A stretch of DNA of 64,000 bases from Isochrysis galbana (GCA_018136815.1 CM030935.1:3403999-3467998), one strand, 5' to 3'. Positions 33,201 to 44,324 are shown, numbered from the stretch's first letter. Notes: generated from the letters alone by a model not told the origin. Numbers and translations: made by a program.

Positions 33201-36200
33201 ATGGAGCAAGATGCCGAAGGAACTAGTCATTGCACAACGCCCGCTAGATGCGGCAAGGGCACCTCCCGATTAGATCGAATGCGCATGGATGGTGAGAGGA
33301 TAGATAGCGCATCAAACAACACTTGGACAAACGTTCGCCTGCCGGCATCGGGCGTCGAAGCTCTACGCGAGCGATTGTATTTCCACGAGCTGGCCGTAGT
33401 CGCTGAACGCCAGCTAGCCATGATGGAGCAAATTGTCGGCAATGCCCATTTTCCATCCAGCGAGTTGCATGGAGCTGGCGAGGATCGCTATAGTGCTCAC
33501 ACCAGCGCTGCTATTGCCGCTACTCCGACGCCGACGCCCAACGCCTTACGTGCCGAGCTGCATGCCTTCCGTGAGACGATCAGAGGCCCGCCTCTACCTG
33601 CCGCCGTTGCCGCTGCCGCTATCTGCTCACTTGTGCCGCATCCCGCCATGGCTAGCGTTGCATCGGTTTTAGGATCTCCACCAGCCGAGGGTGCTCAGGC
33701 GTCGGGTGAGCGGCAGCGGGCGATGGAGCGCGGCATCAAGGCAACGGGGATTCCCAATGCTCATTTGCTCCTTGCGCTCCTTCGAGAGCTTTGGGAAGAC
33801 TTGCACACGCACACCGATGACCTCGCATCCATAGTCATAGCATGCGGAAAGGGCTCGGCTGGGGAGAGCGTGTCTTCCATAAGCGGGGTTGGTGCTGCAG
33901 ATACGCCAATGGCAAGCTCCGGTCCTGCAACCCGGCCGCACGGTGCGGCGGCAGTTGCGCGGGCGATTCGATGCCTCCCATCCTTGCTCAGCGCAAGCGA
34001 GGCGCTGTGTGCTAGAATAGAAGTGGCGCGTAAAGCTGTGGCGGCAGTAGGCGCTGCAGAGGAATCTGTGAGCCCGTCTACAAGCTCCGAAAGCAATGCT
34101 TGTTGCCTATCGGCCGCGGCTTCCGTGGCTGCTGCTGCCGGTGGAGCGGCGCCTGGAGCAACTTTGTCGCAGCATCGCATCGCACTCGAAACGGTGCTGC
34201 AGTGCGACACGCAGTCGTTGCTTTGGGTCTACCGCTGCATGTCAGCCCTCTTCGACGGTGTGCGCGCTCAACTCGGCGACACGGCTGTCGGCGAGACGCT
34301 GCGGCACGTCGCAGCAACAACAGACCCTTTGGCTGAGGACGTAGTCTCCCGAGGTTCGGATGGAACTCTCGCCAACGCAGAAGCCGCTGCCTCAAGATGT
34401 GCTGCTGTGTGCCGTGACGGCTGGAATCAGCTGCTTTCTCGTCAATGCTCTACCGTTTGCGAGCCCCATGTCGCTGTGGCATTGCTGCACGCGATGCGTG
34501 CCCTCAACCCGGTGTCGGAAGAGGTCACGCGAAATGTGGATAGGGACGAACAAACACCCGGAGCTACCACGACGAACTGTTTCAATGGTCTTGCCAGGAG
34601 GGACCAATCGGTTGATACCACTAGCCGAGGCGTACTGGACGCCACGTTGGGCGTCTTGCAACGCGTCCAGCCCCTCTATCGCCCTGAACTGGGGCGAAGC
34701 CTTCCTCCGCCGGCACGCCTTGCGGGAATGAGCCACCGCACAGCTACAGCATCCTTGACTGCCCTTCGTTCTCCGCCTGCTCGCAAGCACGCGCCACTTT
34801 GCGCGGCTCTTCATCTAGCGCATGCCTGCATACCGGCTCCTAGGCGACTTCTGCTCACCCGCGCGGTGCTCTGTGCCTGCAGCGAGGTCTTGGCGGCGGA
34901 CGTGGTCACCGCCACCTTTCCCTCGCGGAGGGAGAAACGCTCGTCTTTTGCCGCCTCGACCTTAGTACCCCCACGTTCCCCCTTCTCCGATGCGGCCGAG
35001 CCTCGCGTGCACAAATCGCGGGAGACGATTCCTTTGTTAACACCAGATGCCGTGCCACCGGTGCTCATCCTCAGCCTGTCTTTCCTGGCCATTACGGCCG
35101 AGGCGAATGTGCCCGGCTCCCGGAGCCGCCTCTCAAGATGCATCGCCATGGCATTGCAAGTTTTTGAGCTCGGAGCGCTCGCATTGCGCATGCTGTTTCC
35201 CCGCAGCTCCGAGTCCATGAGCGGCCCATCGACGGCTGCCACTGCCGTGTTTCACTCTAGTGCCTTCGACGTAGGGTCAGCCTGCACGACAGCTTCGTTG
35301 CTCCTCTCTCAAGGGCGCGGAATGCTCGCCCGCTGTGTCGCCGCGCGGTCCTCGCCGGGCTCACGAACTCCTCTGGCCGCTCTCACGCCCGCCCTCACCG
35401 CTGCGATAGCCTTCCTGGATGAAGCGCGCCACTTGGCGGCCTCGATGAAGAAGATGGCCGGGCGTACCTCTGAATTTTGCACACCAGTCACGCGAGATTC
35501 TAAGACGCAATACGCAGCGGCACCCTTGTCGGGTGCAATCGTCGCCACACGTGTGAGGCGGGCTCGAGACGATCCCGCGAAGCAGCATTCCCGAGGGGAG
35601 GGCAAGCCTCGCGGAGCCGTTGGCCGCCGGCGGCCGTCGGCTGTACCACCTCTTCAGTCGAGACGCAGCCGAGCGGCCCGAATAGGAGGTGTAACTGATG
35701 CTGCACGATCCGCCGCAGCAACAGCTGCACCCGAAGACGACCAGGAATCGTGTGAGAGCACGATGGGCAGCGACGATGATGTGGAGCGGGATAAGCTCCG
35801 AGGTAGGGATTCGACGAAGGCGAGGCGGAGCGCCACCCTCAGTCGTAGGCAATCGAAGGCTTCGCTCGCGAAAGTTGGAGGGAGAACGGCCTTGCCCCGG
35901 CTGCTTCTACGCTTAGAAGAGTTTGAGCAGCTGCTCGAGGACATGGTGAGCACCCACCATATCCCTCCTGCGGTGCGGGCCAATGCGGTGGACGCCGTGG
36001 AAGCAGAAACTCGAGATGCGAGCGTTGCTTTGGGCTCGAATGGATGGGCTAGAGAGCAGGGTCAGGCGGCGGCGACGATGCTGCGAGCGTTGGTCCGCAG
36101 CTCGCGGCAATCACGAGACACCTCTCATAGTCTCGATGCACTCGAAATTGACGCGGCCAGCGGCGATGACCAAAGTGGACATGATGAAATCAGTGAACGA

Positions 36201-36689
36201 GAAGCGGATTGCAACGAGAATGAGAGCGACGAGAGCTGCGACCGCGCTCCCGTCAACGACGAGCTGTGGCAGGACCACCGTGAGCTCCAGGAGGACGAAG
36301 ATAGCGGAAGCGAGGAAGAGGAAGATGACGGCTATTCTATCTCGTCAGAATCGCTTTCCGATGAGGAGAGCAGTGAAATTCCCAGCAACCGATGGATGGC
36401 CGCGCCAGTGCGGAAAAGTGATGTGATGAGCGCGAGCGAAAGTGCACGACGAGAGGATGGGCGAAACGCAGACGATATTCTGTGGGGTGCTCATGCGGAC
36501 GACTTGGCAGACGATTGGGATAACGAGGACGACGTGGATGGATTCGGTGAGACGGTTGTGGTGAGCTACAATCGCAAGCGCTCTCTAGATGAATCGGATG
36601 CTTGCTCTGATGGGAAACGCAAGCGCGGGGGTAGTGTTTTAGGCGAGCGCGCGGGCCCACCCGGACAAGCACGAAAGTCCACGTCGTAA
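30236..36689 (+). CDS. FANCD2: Fanconi anaemia group D2 protein homologue
   Basis: Exons: 30,236-30,466, 30,629-30,706, 30,876-31,000, 31,178-36,689; about 1,981 residues (human FANCD2 is 1,451). The joined N-region reads EIFELLPLLDSAACREVLAALPQ then LIGTSDVEVDGLLECARGLM, LLVPAIGALSEASLPPR, LPTLTRTLIATLSPVSAGRV, CIALLLEVVIDGLRVSP and SKWDVLLLLSLLADARHATA. These follow human FANCD2 in order (SLPEILGDSQHADVGKEL, LTVPILDVLSSLRL, DLPVIIKFIL, SCIILLFDVIKSAIR). Later helical segments resemble it more weakly. The C-terminus is a long Asp/Glu/Ser tail, then a basic KRKR/KRKRGG patch, probably a nuclear signal. FANCD2 clamps DNA with FANCI at stalled forks. The region around the mono-ubiquitinated lysine (VYLQKNLFLQERREW) does not align a lysine clearly. 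Intron 1 is a multiple of three and stop-free, so it could be retained. Long Ala/Ser-rich insertions account for the extra length. Confidence 0.75.
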
Positions 36690-37210
36690 GAGCCGGTTTG
36701 ATGCTTATCGGCTATTCCATAAGTAGGAGCTCAAGCTTGCAAGCATGCCGTGTCACGCGGCGCATTCCTCTGCGCCTTTTGTTGTTGGCTGCTTGCATGT
36801 CAGCGTGCGTACCACACCTGCCGCCGAGGTGCCAAGATTTGACTTCTTCATTCAGCATAAATTAGAGGTGAGAGGAGGAAGAGGTTACCTATCGTTTTAA
36901 TAGATAGCTAGAGGTCGAAACGCGAGGCGGCCCTCGTGCCCTCTCCCTCGGGCACTAATCCCTAAGCACCGCAGCGAAGTCACGATATAATAATAAAACA
37001 TCTGAGCGTTAGTACCACTACTCCCACTAGCCCAGTACTATCACGACACCCCTCAGCCCCTCAGAGCACCTGCCCGTAGACCTTGACGTGTGCTAGTGCT
37101 ACAGACACATACGTATATACGTATATGCACCCCCTCGCAGACCCCCGTCTCCCATTAGCTATCTCCCCACAAGTTACAGTGACAGTGAGGGAAAACCCTG
37201 TGAGGCGGAC
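36690..37210. repeat. Dispersed ~340-bp repeat, copy 3 (inverted, diverged)
   Basis: About 36,985-37,225 matches 5786-6125 and 40,124-40,468 on the opposite strand: GCGTTAGTACCACTACTCCC, GTACTATCACGACACCCCTC, CCCCACAAGTTACAGTGA and GGTGAGGC-like blocks appear in inverted order. The first ~290 bases hold the FANCD2 3' UTR. Confidence 0.65.
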
Positions 37211-37212
37211 CG

Positions 37213-37735
37213 ACCTACGTCGCGTGAACAAATGTCGCCGGGAGGAGGTCGACGTATTGTGCACACTCTTCCTTTGTGTATGGCACGGTGAAGTTTTCAT
37301 CTTTGTAGACGTTGTGTGTGACATGCGCGTGTAGTGTTTCCCACAAGCCAATCCACGCAACGCGCGTGGTCGGTGGCGGCTCGTGGGGGTTGTGCGGCGG
37401 CGGGGACGGGGGTGCGAATGGCGGCCAGGAGGGCGGAGGAGGCAGCGGGGGAGGAGGGGACGGGGGAGGAGGCGAAGGCGGTGGCGCCGAAGGCGGTGGC
37501 GGCGGCGGTGGCGAAGGCGGTGGTGTGGGTGGCGGCGTGGCGGCGGAGGCAGCGTCTGCTCGACGATGACGTAGTAGTGAGTTGGCGAGAGGAAGACCTG
37601 CGTGCTCCGCGGCATGTAGTCGACGTCAAATTCGAAGCCGTACTGGTACTAAGTTTACGCAGGGATGGAGAGCTCGTCCCGTGACAAGCAGCGAACCGTC
37701 TGCAACAATTGGACCCATAGGCGTTTGCATCTAGG
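37213..37735 (-). pseudogene. Broken gene with Pro-rich linker, unknown family
   Basis: On the minus strand, from the duplicated start exon (MQTPMGPIVADGSLLVTGR), one frame reads YGFEFDVDYMPRSTQVFLSP and THYYVIVEQTLPPPP. The next frame over continues with a long (SPPPP)n linker, then RVAWIGLWETLHAHVTHNVY, KDENFTVPYTKEECAQYVDL and a stop at about 37,213. The change of frame inside the proline codons suggests a slipped repeat. I do not recognise the family. Confidence 0.4.
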
Positions 37736-37835
37736 GACACATTTTTGGGGGTGGTGAAGGTTTGGGGTAGAATTGTATAAGGTGTAGAAAATGGCAATGG
37801 GGGGGTAAAAAAAGGGGAACCTCAAGTTGCACCCT
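37680..37835 (-). repeat. ~150-bp duplication, inverted copy of 10,945-11,100
   Basis: Nearly identical to 10,945-11,100 on the other strand, including the pyrimidine tract and MQTPMGPIVADG reading. The two copies lead into different downstream sequences. Confidence 0.75.
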
Positions 37836-38160
37836 CTCAGAAATCATGCTCCAAAGCTCCAAACTGGAAACTGGGCCCAAGAAAGGTAGTGCATCCGGGC
37901 CAAAGGGGGGAAGGGGGAAGGTGAAGAGTGCGAGGGAAGGGACGTGAGGGTGTAAGGGCGATGTCGGTGGAGAGGTAGAGGTTGCGCCTAGTAGCTAGTA
38001 GGTGTTAGTGTTAGCCCCGAATCTTCAGATTTTTTTCAACGGACCATCTAAACGAGCCTCAGCCGGAGATCATAACCCCCAGGGGCAGCTCCGTAACAAA
38101 TGGGAAAAGAGACTACCGGTCCTCTCGGGAAAATGGAAGCAAATCTCGCAGCTGTACAAA
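37836..38160. other. Intergenic, short repeats
   Basis: Contains GTTAGCCCCGAATCTTCAGA (about 38,010), a variant of the phrase at about 8090 and 8195. No gene seen. Confidence 0.45.
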
Positions 38161-38194
38161 TGTACAAATACAACTTTCTAACACCAAGGGACTC

Positions 38195-38395
38195 GTATGC
38201 TGCACTTCATTCAAGCACATCCTGCAGAGGAGAATAGCAACGGCGAATCGATTCGCGGACGATCCGACATGCCGCTTTTGCGGTATAGCCCTCGAGAGCT
38301 CTACCCATATGGCCCTATGCATCGCTACGGAGCCCATCTTAGACCTCACCCCTCCTCGGGATACTTGGGTATCCTGGCCTGGAGATATATCTTAA
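38195..38395 (+). pseudogene. Non-LTR retrotransposon zinc-knuckle (zf-RVT) fragment
   Basis: One frame reads ILQRRIATANRFADDPTCRF then CGIALESSTHMALCIAT and ends at a stop. The C-x2-C-x7-8-H-x3-C pattern after a basic helix is that of the zf-RVT domain found near the C-terminus of LINE reverse transcriptases. The RT core is not present upstream. The following ~165 bases plus 39,715 onward may be the 3' UTR of this LINE, interrupted by the element at 38,581. Confidence 0.6.
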
Positions 38396-38580
38396 CGGAC
38401 TTTTACAACATTCAGTATGGCAACGCGGACGGTAGGTCCGTTAGGTCAATCTTAAGAGCGATCCTTACGAGATACCACCTATTAATAACGGCGAAGGTTG
38501 GATTCTTTCAAAGGCTGAAAAAACAACGCGAGAACATGGGGCTACACGCCCCGAGCAATAAACATATTCGGAAAATGATA

Positions 38581-39714
38581 GAAAAAACTATTGTTATAGT
38601 TTGAACTATGGAGCGTGCCGCGACCGCTCCCGAGCCCCAGGCGACCCTCGCCACCGCGCCCCACCTGGGACGCCCCACGCCGCCCGAGGCGGCTCGTCAG
38701 AAAGCCCTCTCAGAGCCCATCCAACCCATCCAAACCACACCCGCGCAAGCGCGCGGGGTGGCGAGCACTGGCACCGAACAGGTTGCCACCATGGCTCTGC
38801 GCATCATGCAGGGGGTCTTGGAGACCCCCTCCAACAGTGGGAAACCCTCCCACCCCAAGAGCACCTCATGTGGGAGGGCAGCTCAGCTGCCCTCCCCATG
38901 GTGGAAACCTCTACCATCAGTGCACCCAACATGGGAGGGCACTTCACAACCATCAACCCCATACGGAGAGCACCCCATGCCTCTGTTTTCCAACTTGTTG
39001 ACACAATTCTCGTCTTCACCCCACTCTTGTGGGCCACTAGTACCAATCACTCAGTGCCCTGCCTTGGGCCCTCTCTCAACACAAGACTCCCTCTCCCACT
39101 CCCCCTTCACACCACAACCAACCCAAACGGCACGAACCCCCCGCCCTCTGTTCAAAGCACCAAAAATTTCAATTCAAGACACATGTTGATACACTTTTCG
39201 TTTTCACCCCACGCTTGTGGGCCACAAGTACCTACAACTCAGTGCCCTGCCTTGGGCCCTCTTTCAACACTTCACTCCATCTCCCACTCCCTCATCCCAC
39301 TACAACCAACCCAAGAAGCACAAACCCCCTCGCCCTCGGATTCAAACACCAAAAATTTCGACTCAAGACCAGAGGGAGGACATGTTTTGAGGCGGCGTCG
39401 CTGCCCATGCCTAGCGCAAGGGTATAGCGCCCCCACTCAAACATCTCCTTCCCCAAAGCTCCTCTTTGAGGAGTTGCTCCTCACCCTCCCATTAGGCCCC
39501 CTTGCCTGCGAGACCAAAACAGGATCCTGGCGTGGGGGGCTGCTTGAGTGTGGAGGGAGGGGTGCTCCGGCTAGCGCAGGTAGTAAGCTAGTGAAGAGCT
39601 GGGTGGCATAAGGGGGAAGGGTGCTTGCGCTCGCCGCGGCAGGGAGTCCTGTCTTGTGTGCGCGCTAGTCCCGTTCCTTTGCCGCGCCGCGACCCATAAA
39701 AATTTGTTTAAAAA
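38581..39714 (+). mobile_element. Hairpin-ATG element, copy 6 (C), full-length with 21-bp TSD
   Basis: Flanked by a perfect 21-bp direct repeat: 38,560-38,580 and 39,715-39,735 (AAACATATTCGG...GATA). The 5' end has the palindrome AACTATTGTTATAGTT (38,586-38,601) and ATGGAGCGTGCC at 38,608. The 3' end is A-rich (ATAAAAATTTGTTTAAAAA). A frame of 193 residues (38,608-39,189) is Pro/Ser/Thr-rich with no recognised domain. Internal features are hairpins GGGGTCT/AGACCCC (about 38,813) and GGGAGGGCAGC/GCTGCCCTCCC (about 38,874-38,898), and a 189-bp tandem duplication (about 38,994-39,372). A long variable TSD with an A-rich tail is the mark of target-primed reverse transcription by a LINE. Confidence 0.8.
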
Positions 39715-39735
39715 AAACATATTCGGAAAATGATA

Positions 39736-40123
39736 AGCCCTCTGTGCGACAAAGATTTCAACCTAGGAACAGCTCGGAAGACCTCTTGCAGGCGGCGAGA
39801 GGTCTGGACATACGAAACATCACCTAGGGTAGCTAAACCTCTTAGTAGAAACCACAGCGGATATCAATGAAGATCCTACGATATATAAGGGAGGGAAACC
39901 CGAGCCAAAACTAGATCAAAGGACAAACTACAGTCTCCCGCCCCCTTCTCTCCAACTCCTGGCCGAAGCAGCGCGCGCGCGGCCTTCCCGGAACCAGCTT
40001 CTCCGCTATAGAGGGAACTGGGAAAGGGGGAGGGGGTGGTTAGGGGTTAAGGTTGGGTAGTAGGGAGGTACATAAGCACACTGCCTAACGCCGCACGCGT
40101 AGCGGGTAAGAAGATTTTTTTAT
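39736..40123. other. Possible LINE 3' region and intergenic
   Basis: Continues the sequence interrupted by element C. No open frame of note. Confidence 0.35.
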
Positions 40124-40468
40124 CGGGGGGCACAGTCATTTATTTCTTCGAGGACTGCTCGCGGCGCGAGCTGTAAGGGCCAGCTTCTGCTTCTCGACGA
40201 GAGGTCCCCCCCCCCCCCCTGGGTGTTTTCCCCGGTGAGTCGCCCGACGTAGGTCGGTTCGCCTCACTGGGTTTCCCTCATTGTAACTTGTGGGGAGTTA
40301 TAATGGGAGCCAGGGATTTGCGAGGGGGGAGATTTGAATTTGAAGGGATGCATATGTGTATGTGTCTATGCCACCACTTCAAGGCGTGCGGGCAGGTGCG
40401 CTGAGGGGTGCCGTGATAGTACCGGGCTAGTGGGAGTAGTGGTACTAACGCTCAGTTGTTTCATTATA
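40124..40468 (+). repeat. Dispersed ~340-bp repeat, copy 2 of 3
   Basis: Near-identical to 5786-6125, same orientation, with small indels (for example ATTTGAATTTGAA here versus ATTTGAA). This high identity suggests recent spread. Confidence 0.8.
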
Positions 40469-41275
40469 AACGAGCGAGGAGCGAGTCGGGCGAGTGAGGA
40501 ATGTAGAGAGCTCTCGGAACCCGGGGTTACTTTCCGCGCGAGGGGGAATCTCGGAGCTGCCGCGAACCGAGGAGGGGTGGGAGATGGGGCGTGCTAAGTA
40601 TAGCACTCATCCAAAATATCACTCCCGCCACCCGCAACACCGAATCTTCAAGAAGTGTTTTTTTTCAAAATGAGGTTGGTGGGGCGCATTCACATTCCAC
40701 ATTCAAATCAACACACCGCTATTTGCTAGCTATTGCTAGGGCGCGCTCGCACTAGCGCGCACAACGCAGCGTAGTAGAAAAAGCAAGACAAGGCCCTGAG
40801 ATGGAGCCAACGCAAGAGCCAGCCGCTGCGGAGAATGACTCGCGGACGCTTAATAGTGGTCCTGAGAAACGTCCGGATGTGCAGGATGAATTTCCCACCA
40901 ATCTGCCGTCACTACGCCCGGGACTGCGAAATTGACCTAGTATAGAAAACTGCACAAGTAATGCATTGAACCATCGGCAGCGGGGCTTGCGCACATAGAG
41001 AATTACGCATTAGCTCGCCACCGCTTGCCACCTATTGGATCTGTGGTCATCGATGGACCGTCCACCGTCTTTCGAGCGAGCCATGAAACACGCACATGTT
41101 GACGCGTCATTCACCGTAGCCTCACCATGAACGTATATGGTAAGATGATGCGCCGCCCCTCCTCGGTCCCGCACCAGGTGCCTTGATCGGGGAGTACATG
41201 GCGAAGAGCGCCAGATAGCGCACCGCCGACACCGGAAGTTCTCGCCATGTCTACGTTCCTCCCCAGCCAAAGCGC
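40469..41275. other. Intergenic, no gene seen
   Basis: Short frames only. The right side should contain the 3' UTR of the oxidoreductase gene. Confidence 0.4.
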
Positions 41276-42866
41276 TCAAATATTGCTGACCGCAAGTGGC
41301 CTCTTGGGGGGAGTGCCTGGAGCGTACTCCAACACACGCACGCCAAAGTTGAGCGTTCCCTCAACGCGCAACATTCGTGCGAGCAGCGAGCGCCGTTCAT
41401 TTGGGTCTCTCGCGAGCTCCTCGGGCGTCCAAACCCCTGGCGGAATCGGTAGAAGCTCTGCCGCCAGGGCCCCCGCCGGATTTGCGGCGGCGGCTGCCTC
41501 AAGTCCGTGTGAAACTGGATGACGAATCATCGCAAGCGCGAACTCGGCTGCGCTCTGGCCGACGATGCGACGGAAGGAACGGTGGGCTTGCACGGCGGCT
41601 ATGCGCGACCCCTTGGCTCCAGTGAGATCGATGCGCATCGCGTGCGTTTCACCGACGTAACGATCGGTAATAGAGACGAGCGGCAGGGAGAAAAGGGCGA
41701 GAGAGTGGCAAAAGAGTTGGGAGCGCCAGATCGTACGTGGAAGCGAGCGTACCATCAGCGTCATGATCCAATTCCACAGCTCAGGAGCCGTGCCCATACC
41801 GACGGAGGACGAGCCAGCAATGCTCAACTCCGACGCGACAGTTGCGGCCTGTGCAGGAAACCGCAAGTGGGAGGGAAAAGTGTGGCTCCTCGTGGTCGGT
41901 GTGGCCTCGTGTGCAATAGTTGACAGACGAGAGGGTCAGCGAAGGGGCATACCTCGGGAAATGGCCACGACCACACGGTGCGTGTCCCAACGAGCTTGGC
42001 CGATGGGTCGTCATCGTCCAAGAAGAAGTCCACTTTCCGCGGTTGGTCGCCTGCCTCAAGAGAAGGGTCGAGCACTCCTTCGCGGTATGTTGGCACCTGT
42101 CCCAAAGGATGGCATGGCATGACAATGAAAGGAAGCATGAGGCATGCTCGTAAGGCGCGTCCATATGGTCTCGATGGCTGCCCCACACGGCCGTATCGCG
42201 CGACTGACTCACAGGTGTGCCAAAGCCCTCGTTGGTGATGTACAGGTTAATCTTGCCCGAGCCCCCGAGACCCGCTGTGAAATACGAGAAGTCAATGTCA
42301 CCAACAGCCTCGCCTGGAGGGAGCAGCGATGCAGCCTCCATGGCAAGAACATTGGAGAGCCCGGGGAAGGCACCCGCGCAGATCAGAGCGCATGTGCCCG
42401 CCGCGTGTGCGTCCGCCGCCATCGCCTTTGCCGCGCGGATGTACGGCAGCGGGTCGGATAGGTCGACATAGACAGGCGTCTTTGCGTCGATGCACGCGCG
42501 CAGCACCATCGGCTGCTCTCCAAACGGTCCTGCGGTGTGTATGACGGCATCAACGCCGGCAATGGCCCGCGAAAGTGAGTCCGGATCGGTCCAATCGCAT
42601 TGCTCGAACCGCAGCTCGCTCGATCCCTTATCAAGCCTCGCATCTGCCGCAATCTCCTGCAGCGCCGCCTGCGCCCTCCGGTGCGATCGTCCTCCGATTA
42701 TCACCTCGATCGGCGCGCAGCGCGCGCGCAAGATGTGAGTGGCGCAGGCAGAGCCGATCCGTCCGGTTCCGCCGAGGATCAGCACCTTGGGCCGCGCCGC
42801 CACCGTGCCTGAGCAGAGGAGAGAGAGAAGGAGTGTGCCCGCCCACCAGCCACCGCTCGGCATCAC
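41276..42866 (-). CDS. Saccharopine-dehydrogenase-like oxidoreductase with signal peptide
   Basis: Exons: 42,866-42,213, 42,096-41,953, 41,848-41,276; 456 residues, all GT-AG and in frame. The N-terminus is a signal peptide (MMPSGGWWAGTLLLSLLCSG...AA), then a Rossmann nucleotide-binding motif VLILGGTGRIGSACA, IEVIIGGR, then DAVIHTAGPFGEQPMVLRAC, TPVYVDLSDPLPYIRA and ICAGAFPGLSNVLAMEA. These are the landmarks of the saccharopine dehydrogenase NADP-binding family (Sacchrp_dh_NADP), which includes SCPDL proteins. The later exons carry VDFFLDDDDPSAKLVGTRTV, a probable membrane-associated stretch (SLALFSLPLVSITDRYVGE) and RIDLTGAKGSRIAAVQAHRS. The signal peptide suggests the secretory pathway or a complex plastid. 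The true substrate is unknown; not a lysine-pathway enzyme by context. Family call is firm. Confidence 0.85.
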
Positions 42867-43268
42867 TCTCGGTGGAGAGATGCCAGTGCCTCACTTTAAC
42901 TCTTTACTGCCGGCCAGAAGCACCGAAATAGGTTTGTCGGCTCGACGTGTTTCTACCGCGGCCCCTAAACTGGGGAGAAGGAAACAAATCTAACAAAAGA
43001 CTGGAACATCGACTACCTGGCGAATACACCTTAGACGGCAAAACAACCCTAGACGCGATGGAGGTAGATCGTAGAACACCTCACAAGAGCACTACGCAGG
43101 CAGACAACAAACGCCGACGCCTTCTCAGCCCCGACAACTGGGAGGAAAGGCGACCATTAAGGTCGTTTGCCTTCATTTGGTACCTCTCGTTTCCAAATAC
43201 GCGATGCGCCGGCACAAAAAAAATATTCTAGTATTTGAGCAAAGGCACCCACCTCACAGTGCTCAACC
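42867..43268. other. Intergenic with a minor ORF
   Basis: A 94-residue plus-strand frame (42,947-43,231) has a basic patch (DNKRRRLLSPDNWEERR). It has no recognised family and may belong with the broken ORFs that follow. Confidence 0.3.
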
Positions 43269-43905
43269 ATGTCTATAAATGGAATGTCGCCTGATGATGT
43301 AGTAGTACTCGATCGATTGAAATGGAACATAATAAAGATGGACGAGAACTTTAAAGAATTCATCACACCTCTCTTTCCGCCATATGCCAATTCTAAATCT
43401 GCCATGCAGGTTATGGCGGAAGCATTGGACAGCATCAGTCCACCGCCGCCGGCTGGGGTCAACCCGGGGGGGAGCAACAACTCCCTGAGGAGGCTGCTTG
43501 AGTCGAACCCAAATTTGTCGACGTACACACTTTCGAATGTCAGTGCTTATTCAGTTCATTCGATTTCAAGCACAATACGAACATTAAAGACACCTTACAG
43601 GCCATTTGCGAGACTGATAAATCATTCACACTGGTTTATATGATACACACTCTCTTGAGCAAGAACTTCACTGAGAAAAAAATCATCAATATGAGTCGTG
43701 ATGATCTGCTTCGTACAATCAAAACTTATAATTGGGAATTAACTCCCCACCTCCAAGAATTGTTAGAAGGTGTCGATTCGGGTTCAGCTTCCCAAGTAAA
43801 GATTGAAAACAAAAGGCCGCTTATCGGTTCGGGTTCAGCTCCAGTAAAGATTGAACCCACAAGGTCCAGCAACATCAAATACAAAAAAGCTCGGTCCAAG
43901 GACGC
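43269..43905 (+). pseudogene. AT-richer gene of unknown family, apparently frameshifted
   Basis: The first frame (from 43,269) starts MSINGMSPDDVVVLDRLKWN and IIKMDENFKEFITPLFPPYA. By about 43,530 the sense continues in another frame: CQCLFSSFDFKHNTNIKDTL, AICETDKSFTLVYMIHTLLS, then KIINMSRDDLLRTIKTYNWE. Two VKIE-type motifs inside a repeated GSGSA unit follow (about 43,795 and 43,845). Base composition is clearly more AT-rich than neighbouring genes, suggesting a different origin. I do not recognise the family. A missed intron is the alternative to a frameshift. Confidence 0.4.
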
Positions 43906-44324
43906 ACCGGGCCGAGCTCACCTCGTCCTTGAGCTAGAGTTGAGCCGCCACCCGCCGCACTTGCACCATGGGCTCCTCTTCCGAGGGCGCTCCTGCCGAG
44001 CGAGTCCACCGCGGCAAGGGGGGCGTACATCTCATGCGAGCGTCTCCACGGGATGTGTCCAAAGTTGTCGCGGTAGATCGACGCTATGACGGATCCGAGG
44101 TTACCACTACCTCAGATGGGAACAGAGGGGACGGAAGGGAAGCGGCGAGAGGCGCGGCGGAAGTTGGGGGGTGGCCAATGACGGGCTGGACCACCTCCTT
44201 AGCAGAGAAAGGCGGGAGGACGGGCTTGGGCGAGGGCGAGCGCGACGACGGAGCGGACATGGCTGGGCGGGTCGGGATGGATAGGCTGAGGCTGAGGGAT
44301 TGGTGAAATTTGGTATTGAGGTAG

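Noticed and set aside
30236-36689. FANCI instead of FANCD2
   Set aside because: The two are paralogues. The N-terminal motif order and the acidic tail match FANCD2 more closely; no FANCI-specific block was seen.
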